In this document: in pieces, positions 7,791 to 16,388 of the stretch
Layout of the letters: each line of letters begins with the position of its first letter
How positions within the stretch are numbered: the stretch's first letter is position 1
Program-made: the position numbers and the translations under genes
Assembly: GCA_035765895.1 (NCBI GenBank)
Contig: DASTWL010000033.1
Coordinates: 99,680-163,679, forward strand
Reading direction: 5' to 3'
DNA: 64,000 bases
Origin: Verrucomicrobiia bacterium
GTDB lineage: Bacteria > Verrucomicrobiota > Verrucomicrobiia > Limisphaerales > DSYF01
Notes under the pieces: model-generated
The model's input: the letters and a program-made list of their open reading frames with translations, nothing else
Database searches by the model: none
What the model was told of the DNA's origin: nothing

Positions 7791-9131
7791 ATGAAAACTC
7801 CCGTGCTGCCCGCGTGCCCGCATCAACCCAAACCCTACACCGGCCCTTCGGCCGAGGAGGTGCTGGCCACGCGCCGGCAATTTCTAAATCCGGCCATTTT
7901 TCATTACTACAAGCGGCCGCTGATGATTGTGGAAGGCAAGGGCCAGTGGCTCTTTGACGAACAGGGCCGGCGCTATCTGGACGGCTTCGGCGGCATTGTC
8001 ACCGTCAGCGTCGGGCATTGTCACCCGCACGTCGTGGCCGCCGCGCACGCGCAGAACGAAACCATCCAGCACACCACGACGATCTACCTGCACCCGGGCA
8101 TTGCGCTTTATGCGAGGGAGCTGGCCGCCAAGATGCCGGGCGACCTCAAGGTGGTTTACTTCGTCAATTCCGGTTCCGAGGCGAACGACCTCGCGCTGCT
8201 GATGGCCCGCGCCTACACGGGCAATTACGACGTGATCGCCCTGCGCAACGCCTATCACGGCGGCAGCCAGGCCACGATGGGACTCACCTCGCATCACACG
8301 TGGAAATTCAACGTGCCGCACGGCTTTGGGGTGCAGCACGCCATCATGCCGGATACGTATCGCGGTCCTTACGGGAAGGACGACGCGGAGGCGGGCCGCA
8401 AATACGCAGACGATGTGAAGAACCTCATTCAATTCGGCACCTCCGGACAGGTGGCCGGCTTCATCGCCGAATCCATCCAGGGCGTGGGCGGTTCGGTGGT
8501 GTTTCCCGACGGCTATCTCCGCCACGCCTACGCCCACGTGCGCGCCGCCGGCGGTATTTGCATCGCCGACGAAGTGCAGACCGGATTCGGCCGCACCGGC
8601 ACGCATTACTGGGGCTTTGAAACCCAGGGTGTCATTCCGGACATGGTCACCATGGCCAAGGGCATCGGCAACGGCTGTCCGCTGGCCGCCGTGGTCACCA
8701 CACCGACCGTCGCCCGGGCCATCGCGACCCGCATCCATTTCAACACCTTTGGCGGAAACCCCGTCTCCTGCGCACAGGGACGGGCAGTGCTGGAAGTCAT
8801 CGAACGCGAGGGCTTGCAGGCCAACGCGCTTAAGATTGGCCATCACCTCAAGACAGGACTCCAACGGCTGGCCGGCAAGCACCCGCTCATCGGCGACGTC
8901 CGGGGCCTCGGGCTCATGCTCGGCGTCGAACTCGTGAAAGACCGCACCACGAAAGAGCCAGCCCGCGACGAATGCGCCGCCGTATTTGAAAAGGCGCGCG
9001 ACCTCGGCCTGCTCATTGGCAAGGGCGGACTCTGGGGCAACACGCTGCGCATCAAGCCGCCCATGTGCCTCACGCCGGCCGATGCCGATTTCCTGCTGGA
9101 CGTTTTGGATTGCGCCCTCGCCAGCGTTTGA
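7791..9131 (+). CDS. Class III PLP aminotransferase, AGXT2-like (beta-alanine / beta-aminoisobutyrate transaminase)
   Basis: 446-residue fold-type I aminotransferase. Landmarks: [29 protein letters not shown] (phosphate site), DEVQTGFGR with the pyridine-nitrogen Asp260, and the PLP lysine Lys290 in [29 protein letters not shown] closes the active site. The sequence is of the alanine-glyoxylate aminotransferase 2 type, whose members also use beta-alanine and beta-aminoisobutyrate. As last gene of the pyrimidine cluster it would turn the two beta-amino acids into malonate and methylmalonate semialdehyde for MmsA. A 102-base gap with no obvious hairpin separates it from the dihydropyrimidinase gene; it converges on the kinase at 9188. 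Confidence 0.87.
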   Translation: MKTPVLPACPHQPKPYTGPSAEEVLATRRQFLNPAIFHYYKRPLMIVEGKGQWLFDEQGRRYLDGFGGIVTVSVGHCHPHVVAAAHAQNETIQHTTTIYLHPGIALYARELAAKMPGDLKVVYFVNSGSEANDLALLMARAYTGNYDVIALRNAYHGGSQATMGLTSHHTWKFNVPHGFGVQHAIMPDTYRGPYGKDDAEAGRKYADDVKNLIQFGTSGQVAGFIAESIQGVGGSVVFPDGYLRHAYAHVRAAGGICIADEVQTGFGRTGTHYWGFETQGVIPDMVTMAKGIGNGCPLAAVVTTPTVARAIATRIHFNTFGGNPVSCAQGRAVLEVIEREGLQANALKIGHHLKTGLQRLAGKHPLIGDVRGLGLMLGVELVKDRTTKEPARDECAAVFEKARDLGLLIGKGGLWGNTLRIKPPMCLTPADADFLLDVLDCALASV

Positions 9132-9187
9132 TCCCCCAGCAGGAAGTCAGACCAATTTGTCCGGCGCCGGAAGGAAATGCGGTTTGG

Positions 9188-10708
9188 CTAAACCGGCAAC
9201 CGCACCTTGAATGAACTTCCCCGGCCGGGTTCGCTGGTGACTTCGATGGTTCCGCCGTGCACCTCGACGATGGATTTGGTGATGGCCAGGCCCAGGCCGG
9301 TTCGGCCTTGCGCCGCCGTGCGGGCCGCGTCCGCCCGATAAAACCGCCCGAAAATGTGCGGCACGTGTTCCGCCGCAATGCCAATCCCCGTATCCGCAAC
9401 AGTGACCACCGCGTGCCGATCTTCAAGGGCCGTGATGATGCGCACCTCGCCACCCTCGCGGTTATAGTGAATCGCATTCGTCAGCAGGTTCGTCACAACC
9501 AGCGTCAAGTGATCCGCGTTGCCGTGACACGGTGCCGGCGACAATGCAACGTGCAGGCGGACACGCCGATCTGCCGCAAGCGACTGCACCAGCGCCACGG
9601 ATTCTTCCACCACCTGGGCCAGGTCCAACGGCTGGCGCCGATCCACGTCCGGGCCGGCATCGAGACGCGCCAGTTCGAGCAACGATTCGATGAGCTTGCG
9701 CATGCGCTGGGCCGCCCGCTGACAGGCTTCGAGGGTTTCCCGATATTCCGCCGGCGGACGTTCACGGCTCAACGTGGATTGCGTCTGGGTGAGAATCACC
9801 GAAACAGGCGTGCGCAACTCATGAGCGGCGTCGGAGGTGAACTGTTGCTGCCGGGCAAACGCCGCTTCGAGCCGGGCAAAGGTGTCATTCAAAACGGCAG
9901 CCAGGCGGCCCAGTTCACTCCCGGCCCCGCTGATGTCGATTCGTTGCGATAAATCGCCACGCGAAATGCGCGCGGCCGTTTCGCTGATGCGGTCGATGGG
10001 CCGGATGGCCCGCGTCGCAATCCACCAGCCGCCGGCCAGCCCGAGAAGCCAGACGCCGCCGCCCATGCCGGCGAGCTTCCACGCCGTGCGCCGCAACTCC
10101 AACAATTCCGCCACCACGGAACGACCGATGCGGATGATTTCTCCCGGCGGGGTCACGACCGTGACTTCACGGAATGTTCCCCGCAACTGCGCCGGCTCAG
10201 GTTCGCCCGGAAACCGCCGTCGCCCGTCCGCCGGCAGCGCCTCCCGTTCAGGCGCCGCCACCGGTCCGCGCACCGGCAACACCAACGCCTGTTCGGGCGC
10301 ATTCGTGGAGTGGCTCAACTCATGGCCATCGCGCGCCCAGACGACGTAATAAAATCCGTTTGGGCCGGATTCATCGAAGAGATGCGCCTGCGGTTCCGGC
10401 AGCTGGAACGTCCGGCGACGCATTCGCTCCCACGGCGGCAACGGACCATCATCCGGCAGCGCCGGTTCCGCTGATCCGGCCGGGGGCGGCTGCGGAAAAG
10501 GCGGCTGGCCGGCCGCATTACGCAATGCCGCCGGAGGTCGCAGCGCACCGGCGATGGCGCTGACCCGCCGCTGCAGTTCGCCATCGATGCGCTGGAACAG
10601 CCGGCCGCGTTCCTGTTGAAACGCCAGCACGCCAAACCCGGCCAGCACGGCCAGCAAAATCAGGCCATACCAGAGCTGCAGCCGCCACTTGATGGAGGGC
10701 ACGATCAT
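9188..10708 (-). CDS. Membrane sensor histidine kinase (HAMP-HisKA-HATPase)
   Basis: 506 residues. TM1 is near 12-30. A ~170-residue Pro-rich periplasmic domain follows, then TM2 near 211-230 and a HAMP linker (TRAIRPIDRISETAARIS). The HisKA box has phospho-acceptor His296 in SDAAHELRTP, and the HATPase domain has an N box (LVVTNLLTNAIHYN) and a G1 box (VADTGIGI). The layout is that of the EnvZ/CusS/QseC class. It overlaps the response-regulator gene by 4 bases (ATGA), so the two are translationally coupled. The periplasmic sensor shows no family I recognise. The divergent EF-hand gene at 11604 is a plausible target or ligand-binding partner, but that is only positional inference. Confidence 0.9.
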   Translation of the reverse strand: MIVPSIKWRLQLWYGLILLAVLAGFGVLAFQQERGRLFQRIDGELQRRVSAIAGALRPPAALRNAAGQPPFPQPPPAGSAEPALPDDGPLPPWERMRRRTFQLPEPQAHLFDESGPNGFYYVVWARDGHELSHSTNAPEQALVLPVRGPVAAPEREALPADGRRRFPGEPEPAQLRGTFREVTVVTPPGEIIRIGRSVVAELLELRRTAWKLAGMGGGVWLLGLAGGWWIATRAIRPIDRISETAARISRGDLSQRIDISGAGSELGRLAAVLNDTFARLEAAFARQQQFTSDAAHELRTPVSVILTQTQSTLSRERPPAEYRETLEACQRAAQRMRKLIESLLELARLDAGPDVDRRQPLDLAQVVEESVALVQSLAADRRVRLHVALSPAPCHGNADHLTLVVTNLLTNAIHYNREGGEVRIITALEDRHAVVTVADTGIGIAAEHVPHIFGRFYRADAARTAAQGRTGLGLAITKSIVEVHGGTIEVTSEPGRGSSFKVRLPV

Positions 10709-11355
10709 TCGATGCAGTAGCCGTGGCCGCGCCGGGTGGTGATGAAGCCCGCGCCCAGTTTTTTGCGCACATTGGAAACGTGCACGTCAAGCAGGTTGGA
10801 CAACGTGCTGTCGTTCTCATCGAACAGGTGCTCGTAAAGCTGCGTGCGCGTCACCACCTCGCCCCGATGCAGCGCGAGAAACTCGACGAGCGCATATTCG
10901 CGGGCGGTAAGCTCGACCCCCCGGCCCACCACCGTCACCGTGCGCGCGGCCGTGTCGATGGTGATGTCACCGAGAACGATGGTGTTTGTGGTTCTGCCGG
11001 CGCCGCGGCGAATGAGCGCACGTAACCGGGCCAGCAGTTCGGGCAGGTCAAATGGTTTGACGACGTAATCATCCGCCCCCGTGTCGAGCCCCTTCACCCG
11101 GTCGCGCGATTGATCGCGGGCGGTTAGCATGAGCACCGGAGTTTGTTTGGAGCGGCGAAGCCGGCGCAACACCTCCCAACCGTCGAGCCGCGGCAGCATG
11201 ACATCCAGAATCACGGCGTCGTAACCGGTGCTTTCCGCGTTGAAGAGACCGTCCTCGCCGTTGTCCACGGCGTCGACCGCGTAACCCTCATCGCGCAAGG
11301 CGCGCGTCAAACCGCTGCGCAGGTCGGGTTCATCTTCCACAATCAGGAGTCGCAT
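10705..11355 (-). CDS. OmpR/PhoB-family response regulator
   Basis: 216 residues. The receiver domain has the acidic pair in VEDEPD, phospho-acceptor Asp51 (AVILDVMLP), the Thr of LMLTARD and Lys of VVKPFDLPE. The C-terminal winged helix ends with the standard SNLLDVHVSNVRKKLGAG recognition region and RRGHGYCIE. I start at ATG 11355 (MRLLIVEDEP); the frame is open upstream but the extra residues are not receiver-like. It is upstream of and overlaps the kinase gene and is divergent from the EF-hand gene; the shared spacer 11356-11603 contains two inverted repeats that could be its operator. Confidence 0.92.
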   Translation of the reverse strand: MRLLIVEDEPDLRSGLTRALRDEGYAVDAVDNGEDGLFNAESTGYDAVILDVMLPRLDGWEVLRRLRRSKQTPVLMLTARDQSRDRVKGLDTGADDYVVKPFDLPELLARLRALIRRGAGRTTNTIVLGDITIDTAARTVTVVGRGVELTAREYALVEFLALHRGEVVTRTQLYEHLFDENDSTLSNLLDVHVSNVRKKLGAGFITTRRGHGYCIE

Positions 11356-11444
11356 GCGTCGCTTGAAGCATAGCGCGGACCGGCCGCGTCCGCAGTTGAA
11401 TTTCCGCCCGCAGCGTGTCACCCGCCACCTTAAGTTGCGATGAA

Positions 11445-11496
11445 GCCGGCAACCAAGACTTTCGCCCGCGCTTCATCATCCCTAAAGGTTGCCGGC
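11445..11496. promoter_or_regulatory. Perfect 10-bp inverted repeat in the divergent spacer (candidate operator)
   Basis: GCCGGCAACC at 11445-11454 is mirrored exactly by GGTTGCCGGC at 11487-11496, 32 bases apart. A smaller nested pair, GATGAAG (11439-11445) and CTTCATC (11471-11477), occurs in the same stretch. It lies between the response-regulator and EF-hand genes, where autoregulation would act. A cruciform or leader hairpin is the alternative. Confidence 0.35.
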
Positions 11497-11547
11497 GGTA
11501 AGCTGGCGGCGTGAAAAATGAATTACCTGAACCCGCCGCCAAAGTTG

Positions 11548-11567
11548 CCGCGTCACCGTTGACGCGG
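11548..11567. promoter_or_regulatory. 8-bp inverted repeat upstream of the EF-hand gene
   Basis: CCGCGTCA-CCGT-TGACGCGG lies 37 bases before the ATG at 11604. It could be an operator half-site pair or a leader hairpin; nothing in the sequence decides. Confidence 0.3.
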
Positions 11568-11603
11568 CCGGAAGGGGTTCGGCGATTCGTGGAAAGGACA
11601 AAC

Positions 11604-12059
11604 ATGAAACTGCAAAGCAAACTCTGGATGGCGGCGCTGGTGCTCGCCGGCACCGCCTTGTGCGCCACGGCTCAAGACGCCGGCGGCCCGCCCAACGAGG
11701 GGCCGGGCGGTCCCGGCGGCCCGGGCGGACGTGGCATGGGCCGCCGCATGATGCCGCCCCCGCCGGTGATCGCGGTGCTGGATGCCAATCACGATGGCGT
11801 GATTGACGCCGATGAAATTGCCAACGCCTCCGCCGCGCTGAAGAAGCTCGACAAAAACGGCGACGGCAAGCTGACCCAGGATGAACTGCGCCCGCCTCGT
11901 CCTGCGGGTGCCGGCCCCGGCGCCGCCGAAGGACGGGACGGAATGAACGGACCGCGTGGTCCGCGCGGCCCCCGCGGCCCGGGTGGATTTGGCGGACCGC
12001 GTCCGCCGGGCGATGGCCCGGACGGCCAGGCCCCTCCGGACCAAGCGCCGGAGAACTGA
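11604..12059 (+). CDS. Small secreted EF-hand, Gly/Pro-rich protein
   Basis: 151 residues starting at ATG 11604 after GGAAAGGA. A signal peptide ([20 protein letters not shown], cleavage after ATA) leads into a Gly/Pro-rich linker, then two EF-hand loops: [12 protein letters not shown] and [12 protein letters not shown], both with the 1-3-5-12 Asp/Asn/Glu pattern for calcium. The C-terminal third is low-complexity [20 protein letters not shown], collagen-like but without strict GXY periodicity. The role is unknown; Ca2+ binding in the periplasm is supported by the loops. It is divergent from a two-component system and followed by a clear intrinsic terminator. Confidence 0.8.
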   Translation: MKLQSKLWMAALVLAGTALCATAQDAGGPPNEGPGGPGGPGGRGMGRRMMPPPPVIAVLDANHDGVIDADEIANASAALKKLDKNGDGKLTQDELRPPRPAGAGPGAAEGRDGMNGPRGPRGPRGPGGFGGPRPPGDGPDGQAPPDQAPEN

Positions 12060-12075
12060 TCCGCATCTGACCCAC

Positions 12076-12108
12076 CGCCGGACTGTTCAACAGTCCGGCG
12101 TTTTTATT
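12076..12108 (+). terminator. Intrinsic terminator of the EF-hand gene
   Basis: CGCCGGACTGTT and AACAGTCCGGCG (12-bp perfect stem, 12076-12087 and 12089-12100, with a nominal one-base loop that would open to a larger one) are followed directly by TTTTTATTT, 17 bases after the stop. Confidence 0.85.
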
Positions 12109-12465
12109 TGCACCGGCGCGACGCAAGGCCGGCAGCACGCCGGCAGGAAATGGATGACGCAAAAAAAACCGGGCCAATCTGCCAGAGGGTGGCGGATTGG
12201 CCCGGGGAATTTCGATTGGTTCAATAGCAAGCTTGTGTAGGACATCGACGCCAAACAGAACCAGCATCCGGCGTCAAAATCTTCAAAGAACGTCCCGGCT
12301 TGGCCGGAGGCAAACTTCCACGAGGGAAATTGCGCTTATGGAGGTTCGACTGCGGGCGCGAGGATTTGTTCAAAGTATTTTCAGGTATTTGCCCCCGCCG
12401 CCACAGTCCGGCCCGGGCTGCGGCGGTGGACGTGCATTGGCGGTGGTTCTCGCCTACACTGCGGC
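12109..12465. other. Gene-free spacer of ~357 bases with a minus-strand terminator
   Basis: No convincing CDS. It contains a short GCCGGC/GCCGGC palindrome (12129-12145), the strong minus-strand hairpin/T-tract at 12161-12205, and a GC-rich hairpin-capable stretch around 12391-12430. The MFS gene starts at 12466 without a recognisable Shine-Dalgarno. Confidence 0.6.
12161..12205 (-). terminator. Strong orphan intrinsic terminator on the minus strand
   Basis: Plus-strand A8 (12161-12168) precedes CCGGGCCAATCTGCC (12169-12183), a 7-base loop and GGCGGATTGGCCCGG (12191-12205): 14 Watson-Crick pairs and one wobble. Read on the minus strand this is a hairpin followed by T8, a textbook terminator, but no recognised gene reads into it from the right. 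Confidence 0.7.
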
Positions 12466-13761
12466 ATGCGTTTGCCGGCTTTGTTAAGCGCCTTGGAGTC
12501 CCGCAACTACCGCCTGTTCTTCGGCGGGCAGATTGTGTCGCTCATCGGCACCTGGATGACGCAAACGGCCTCGCTGTGGCTCGTGTATCACCTGAGTTCC
12601 TCGCCGTTTCTGCTCGGGGTGGTGGGGTTTGCCAGCCAGATTCCCATTTTCTTTCTGGCCCCGTTTGCCGGCGTGTGGATCGACCGCGTCAACCGACACC
12701 GGCTCCTGGTCGGCACGCAGGCCGCGGCCATGCTGCAGTCCTTTGCGCTGGCGGCGTTCGCGCTCACGGGCACGATCACGGTGACGCATCTCGTTGTGCT
12801 GAGCCTGGTGCAGGGAATCATCAACGCGCTCGACATGCCCACCCGCCAGGCCCTGGTGGTGGAGTTTGTCGAGCGCAAGGAACATCTGGGCAATGCCATC
12901 GCGTTGAATTCGTCGTTGTTCAACCTGGCCCGGCTCGTGGGCCCGGCCCTGGCGGGCTTTGTGGTCGCCGCGCGCGGGCCGGGATTCTGTTACCTCGTGG
13001 ACGGCTTGAGCTACGTGGCGGTCATCGCGGCGCTGCTGGCGATGCGCCTGCGGGAACGGCCGCCCCGCAAGGTGGCGCAGCATCCGTTGATCGAGCTGCG
13101 ACAGGGATTTCATTATGCCTTTGGCTTCACCCCCATCGCGGCGCTCATCGGCCTGGTGGCGGCGATCAGCGCGGTGGGCTTCTCCTACACGGTGCTCACG
13201 CCGATTTTTGCCCGGGACGTGTTCCAAGGTGATGCCCGGACGCTGGGGGCGCTCATGTCCGCCTCGGGCGTCGGCGCATTGAGCGGGGCGTTGTATTTGA
13301 GCACCCGCCGGACCGTGCGCGGGCTGGGCAATGTAATTACGTTTGGCGGTGCCGCGATGGGTCTGGGATTGATCGGTTTTGCTCTTTCGCGCTGGCTGCC
13401 ATTGTCGCTCGCATGCCTCACCTTGACGGGCATGGGCGGCGTGCTCCTGATGGCCTCCTGCAATACGCTGGTGCAAACCCTGGTGGACGACGACAAGCGC
13501 GGCCGGGTGATGAGCATTTATTCGATGGCGTTCACCGGCACGATGCCGGTGGGCAATCTGCTCGTAGGATTTGGCGCCGGCCGCGCGGGCACGGCCATCA
13601 CACTGGCCACTTGCGGTGCGCTGTGCATCTTCGTGGCGGGACTGTTTTTCCGGTCACTCCCGCGATTGCGGGCCGTGGCTGCGCCCATTCTGGCCAGGCT
13701 GGACACCTCGGAAATCGAGCCGGTGGTGACGCCCGCGGCCAAACCAGAGGCGCCTCGCTGA
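12466..13761 (+). CDS. Major facilitator superfamily exporter (EntS-like, MFS_3)
   Basis: 431 residues with ~12 hydrophobic segments. The N-terminus (ALESRNYRLFFGGQIVSLIGTWM) and loop 2-3 (FAGVWIDRVNRHRLLVGTQ, an A-like motif) are typical of the drug:H+ antiporter-3 / enterobactin exporter branch, as is MPTRQALVVEFVERKEHLGNAIALN. It is predicted to pump a small molecule (drug, siderophore or metabolite) across the inner membrane by proton antiport. No siderophore genes are adjacent, so the substrate is unknown. It is flanked upstream by a gene-poor region and downstream by a 90-base spacer; probably monocistronic. Confidence 0.87.
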   Translation: MRLPALLSALESRNYRLFFGGQIVSLIGTWMTQTASLWLVYHLSSSPFLLGVVGFASQIPIFFLAPFAGVWIDRVNRHRLLVGTQAAAMLQSFALAAFALTGTITVTHLVVLSLVQGIINALDMPTRQALVVEFVERKEHLGNAIALNSSLFNLARLVGPALAGFVVAARGPGFCYLVDGLSYVAVIAALLAMRLRERPPRKVAQHPLIELRQGFHYAFGFTPIAALIGLVAAISAVGFSYTVLTPIFARDVFQGDARTLGALMSASGVGALSGALYLSTRRTVRGLGNVITFGGAAMGLGLIGFALSRWLPLSLACLTLTGMGGVLLMASCNTLVQTLVDDDKRGRVMSIYSMAFTGTMPVGNLLVGFGAGRAGTAITLATCGALCIFVAGLFFRSLPRLRAVAAPILARLDTSEIEPVVTPAAKPEAPR

Positions 13762-13957
13762 CGCCGGATAAATTAATACGGCGTAAACAGCACAACACAC
13801 CGACAAAAGCGATTGGCCCGCATTCATCCGGTGCGCATCTGAGTCGGCTGTTGTGCGGCTGGAGCGGATGGTCAATACTCCGCGCGTGAAGACGACACGT
13901 TGGATGAATTTCTGTCAGTTCGTGCAGCGGACACGGCGGGCCCTGGATGTGCCGACG

Positions 13958-15292
13958 ATGCTTCAGGCCAGGACCGGACTGGGCGTCGGCTTGATGCTGT
14001 TGGCCATCGGCGCCGGCGCCGCGCCCACCATCACCGTTCAGCCCGTGGGTGGGCAGGCGGCCACCAATGAATCGTTTGCGATGAGCGTGCAGGCCACCGG
14101 CACGGCCACGGTCACCTACCAATGGACCCGGAACGGCGGCGACCTCAGTGCCGCCACCAACGCCACGTTGTTGCTGACCAATCTCACCACCAGTCAGGCC
14201 GGAACGTATGCCGTCCGCGTGACCGACAGCGGCACCACGGTAACCAGCTCGAACGCCTTTTTGGTGATCAGGTCCCAACCGCGCCTCCTGACGACCGGCG
14301 TGATTTCCGGCGGCGGCCAGGCCCAGGTGGAAATCCAGTTGCGCGCCAACGGCCGGGAGCATGCCGTGTCTTTCTCGCTGGGCTACCTCACCAACGTGCT
14401 TGCGAATCCGGTGTTCACGCCCACCTATCCGGGAGCCGGGGCCACCGTCGATGCTACGGCAGCAAGCAACGGACTCGTTGGCGTGACCTGGCAACTGCCC
14501 GCAGGCGTCATGCTGACCAACGGCCCGGTTTCACTCGGCTACTTCACCTTCGATTTCACCGGTGGCAACAATCCGTTCGCCGGCGGATTGTATTTCACCA
14601 ATGCACCAACCGATCTGGCCGCCACGGACACCAACGGGCTGGACTTGGTGCTGCCCGCCGCCGTCCTGCCCTCGGCCGAAGTGCTCGGCACGCCCACGCT
14701 GAACCGGCAGTCCGGCCTGTTCGAGCAATCAGTGATGCTGGGCAACGGCGGACCGGTGTTGTTGACGAACGCTCAACTGCTCGTTTACGGGCTGGGCAAC
14801 GATTCGCTCTCGAACGCGATCACCTTGTTCAACGCGCAACGCTACGCCAGCCAGGACTGGAACGCGGACGGCGCTTTTGAACCGGTTCCTTTTGTGCAGG
14901 TCAGCAGTTTGACCAACGGCGAAACGCGGCTGCTCACGCTGGAATACTACGTGGGCGATCACATCACGATCCCGGCACCGGGGGTGCTGACGCTGGCGAG
15001 CAACGCGTGGACATTTGTGCCACCAGCGGGAAACCCACTGGCCGTAACCCGCGCACTCTATACGAATGGCGTGTTCCTGATTGAGTTCAACACGTTGACG
15101 AACCGGCACTACTTCATCCAATACGCCGACACGCCCGCGGATTTGATGGACAGCGCCACCGTGCAGACGGCCTTTCCCGCCGTAACCGGCACCGGCAGCC
15201 GCATGCAATGGATCGACAACGGGCCGCCGAAGACGGCTTCGCCGCCCACCAACGGCAGCCGGTTTTATCGCGTGCTGCTCCAAGGCCAGTGA
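13958..15292 (+). CDS. Secreted Ig-like domain protein with cohesin-like middle region
   Basis: About 444 residues from ATG 13958 (signal-like MLQARTGLGVGLMLLAIGAG); ATG 13868, preceded by GGAG, would give a longer N-region, so the start is uncertain. Residues ~20-105 are an Ig-like beta-sandwich with the family hallmarks TYQWTRNGGDL, LLLTNLTTSQAGTYAVRV. The centre (VEIQLRANGREHAVSFSLGYL ... VSLGYFTFDFTGG) resembles a cohesin/dockerin-type beta-sandwich. The C-terminus, HYFIQYADTPADLMDS ... RMQWIDNGPPKT ... FYRVLLQGQ, matches a tail common to verrucomicrobial surface proteins. Probably cell-surface or exported and adhesive. It lies 20 bases before an outer-membrane beta-barrel gene, so likely an operon. 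Confidence 0.7.
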   Translation: MLQARTGLGVGLMLLAIGAGAAPTITVQPVGGQAATNESFAMSVQATGTATVTYQWTRNGGDLSAATNATLLLTNLTTSQAGTYAVRVTDSGTTVTSSNAFLVIRSQPRLLTTGVISGGGQAQVEIQLRANGREHAVSFSLGYLTNVLANPVFTPTYPGAGATVDATAASNGLVGVTWQLPAGVMLTNGPVSLGYFTFDFTGGNNPFAGGLYFTNAPTDLAATDTNGLDLVLPAAVLPSAEVLGTPTLNRQSGLFEQSVMLGNGGPVLLTNAQLLVYGLGNDSLSNAITLFNAQRYASQDWNADGAFEPVPFVQVSSLTNGETRLLTLEYYVGDHITIPAPGVLTLASNAWTFVPPAGNPLAVTRALYTNGVFLIEFNTLTNRHYFIQYADTPADLMDSATVQTAFPAVTGTGSRMQWIDNGPPKTASPPTNGSRFYRVLLQGQ

Positions 15293-15312
15293 ACCCGCTT
15301 CGCTCTGAATCC

Positions 15313-16344
15313 ATGAAGAAGACATTTTGCCTCTCCCCTCACCTGCCGATGACCCTGGCCGCCCTGGCGTTGGCCGGAACCGCCGCGCACGCCCAGGACG
15401 ATCCTGAACCGTCCTGGACGGACGGCTGGTTCGTGCGCGCCGGGGCGCGCCTCCTGCTCAACGCAAAGGCATCCGTCTCACTGTCCGCGCCGCCGGCCGC
15501 CGCCACGATGTATGACAACGGCTATGTGCTGCCGGACAGCAGCGGCAACAGCGGTTCGACGTGGAACTGGGGTTATACGGCCGCCAGCCAGGTCAACGGA
15601 AGCCAGTTGAATTACACGCGGCTCGACAACACCGCGGCCGGCACGTTGAACGGCGGTAAAAGTGATGCCTCTCTGGGCGGCGAAGTGATTTTGGGATCCG
15701 AGCTGGTCCGGTTCGACATGGGCGAACGCGAGGCCCGGCTCGGATTCGAAATCGGTTATGGCTACAATCCCTTTTCCCTGACTTACAGCGGCATCGCCAC
15801 CGGCACCGCCGCTTACACGCAAGCCAGTTACGACTTGGGCGGCATCGTGCCGCCGGAAGCGCCCTATTCCGGAACCTACGCCGGTCCGGGACCGCTGATC
15901 AGCACCGCGCCGTCGAGCAGCACGACCATCAATTCCGCGAGCCAGTCGGCGTATTCGGGCAAACTCGACAGTTCGCTGCACAACATGAAGCTCGGGCTGT
16001 GGCTGGATGTTCCGCTCAGCAAGCGGTTCCTGGCGGGCGTCAGCGTGGGTTATTCAGCGCTATATGCCGACACACAATTGACATTCACCGAGAACACCAC
16101 CTACGCCGACGGCGGCATTCCGGTCACGGGCCCGGTCACGCGCAAGATTGGCGGGCGCGATTGGAATCCAGGTGGCTATGCGGAACTGCGGGTCAGCTAC
16201 CAAATCACGTCGCACATTGCCGCCTATGTGAGCGGCGACTACCAATACAATGGCCGGTTCAATTTCTCCGGCGCCGGACGCGACGTGGAATTGGACTTCA
16301 CGTCGCTATTTTCGGTCGGGCTGGGCGCGAGCTACACCTTCTAA
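15313..16344 (+). CDS. Outer-membrane beta-barrel protein
   Basis: 343 residues starting at MKKTFCLSPHLP; a signal peptide ends at AHA before QDDPEP. The mature part alternates aromatic/polar strands (GYNPFSLTYSG, LHNMKLGLWLDVPLS, FLAGVSVGYSALYA, AAYVSGDYQYNG) and ends in the obligatory terminal Phe (GLGASYTF) recognised by BAM. Size fits a 10-14-strand OMP/outer-membrane autotransporter-barrel-like fold. Position directly after the Ig-like protein gene suggests they are co-expressed; it could anchor or secrete that protein, but this is inference. Ser/Ala/Gly-rich loops (PSSSTTINSASQSAYS) probably face outside. Confidence 0.75.
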   Translation: MKKTFCLSPHLPMTLAALALAGTAAHAQDDPEPSWTDGWFVRAGARLLLNAKASVSLSAPPAAATMYDNGYVLPDSSGNSGSTWNWGYTAASQVNGSQLNYTRLDNTAAGTLNGGKSDASLGGEVILGSELVRFDMGEREARLGFEIGYGYNPFSLTYSGIATGTAAYTQASYDLGGIVPPEAPYSGTYAGPGPLISTAPSSSTTINSASQSAYSGKLDSSLHNMKLGLWLDVPLSKRFLAGVSVGYSALYADTQLTFTENTTYADGGIPVTGPVTRKIGGRDWNPGGYAELRVSYQITSHIAAYVSGDYQYNGRFNFSGAGRDVELDFTSLFSVGLGASYTF

Positions 16345-16388
16345 CAACCAGCCGCCTCGCGCCAGGACACCGCACGCCGGTTGCCGGT

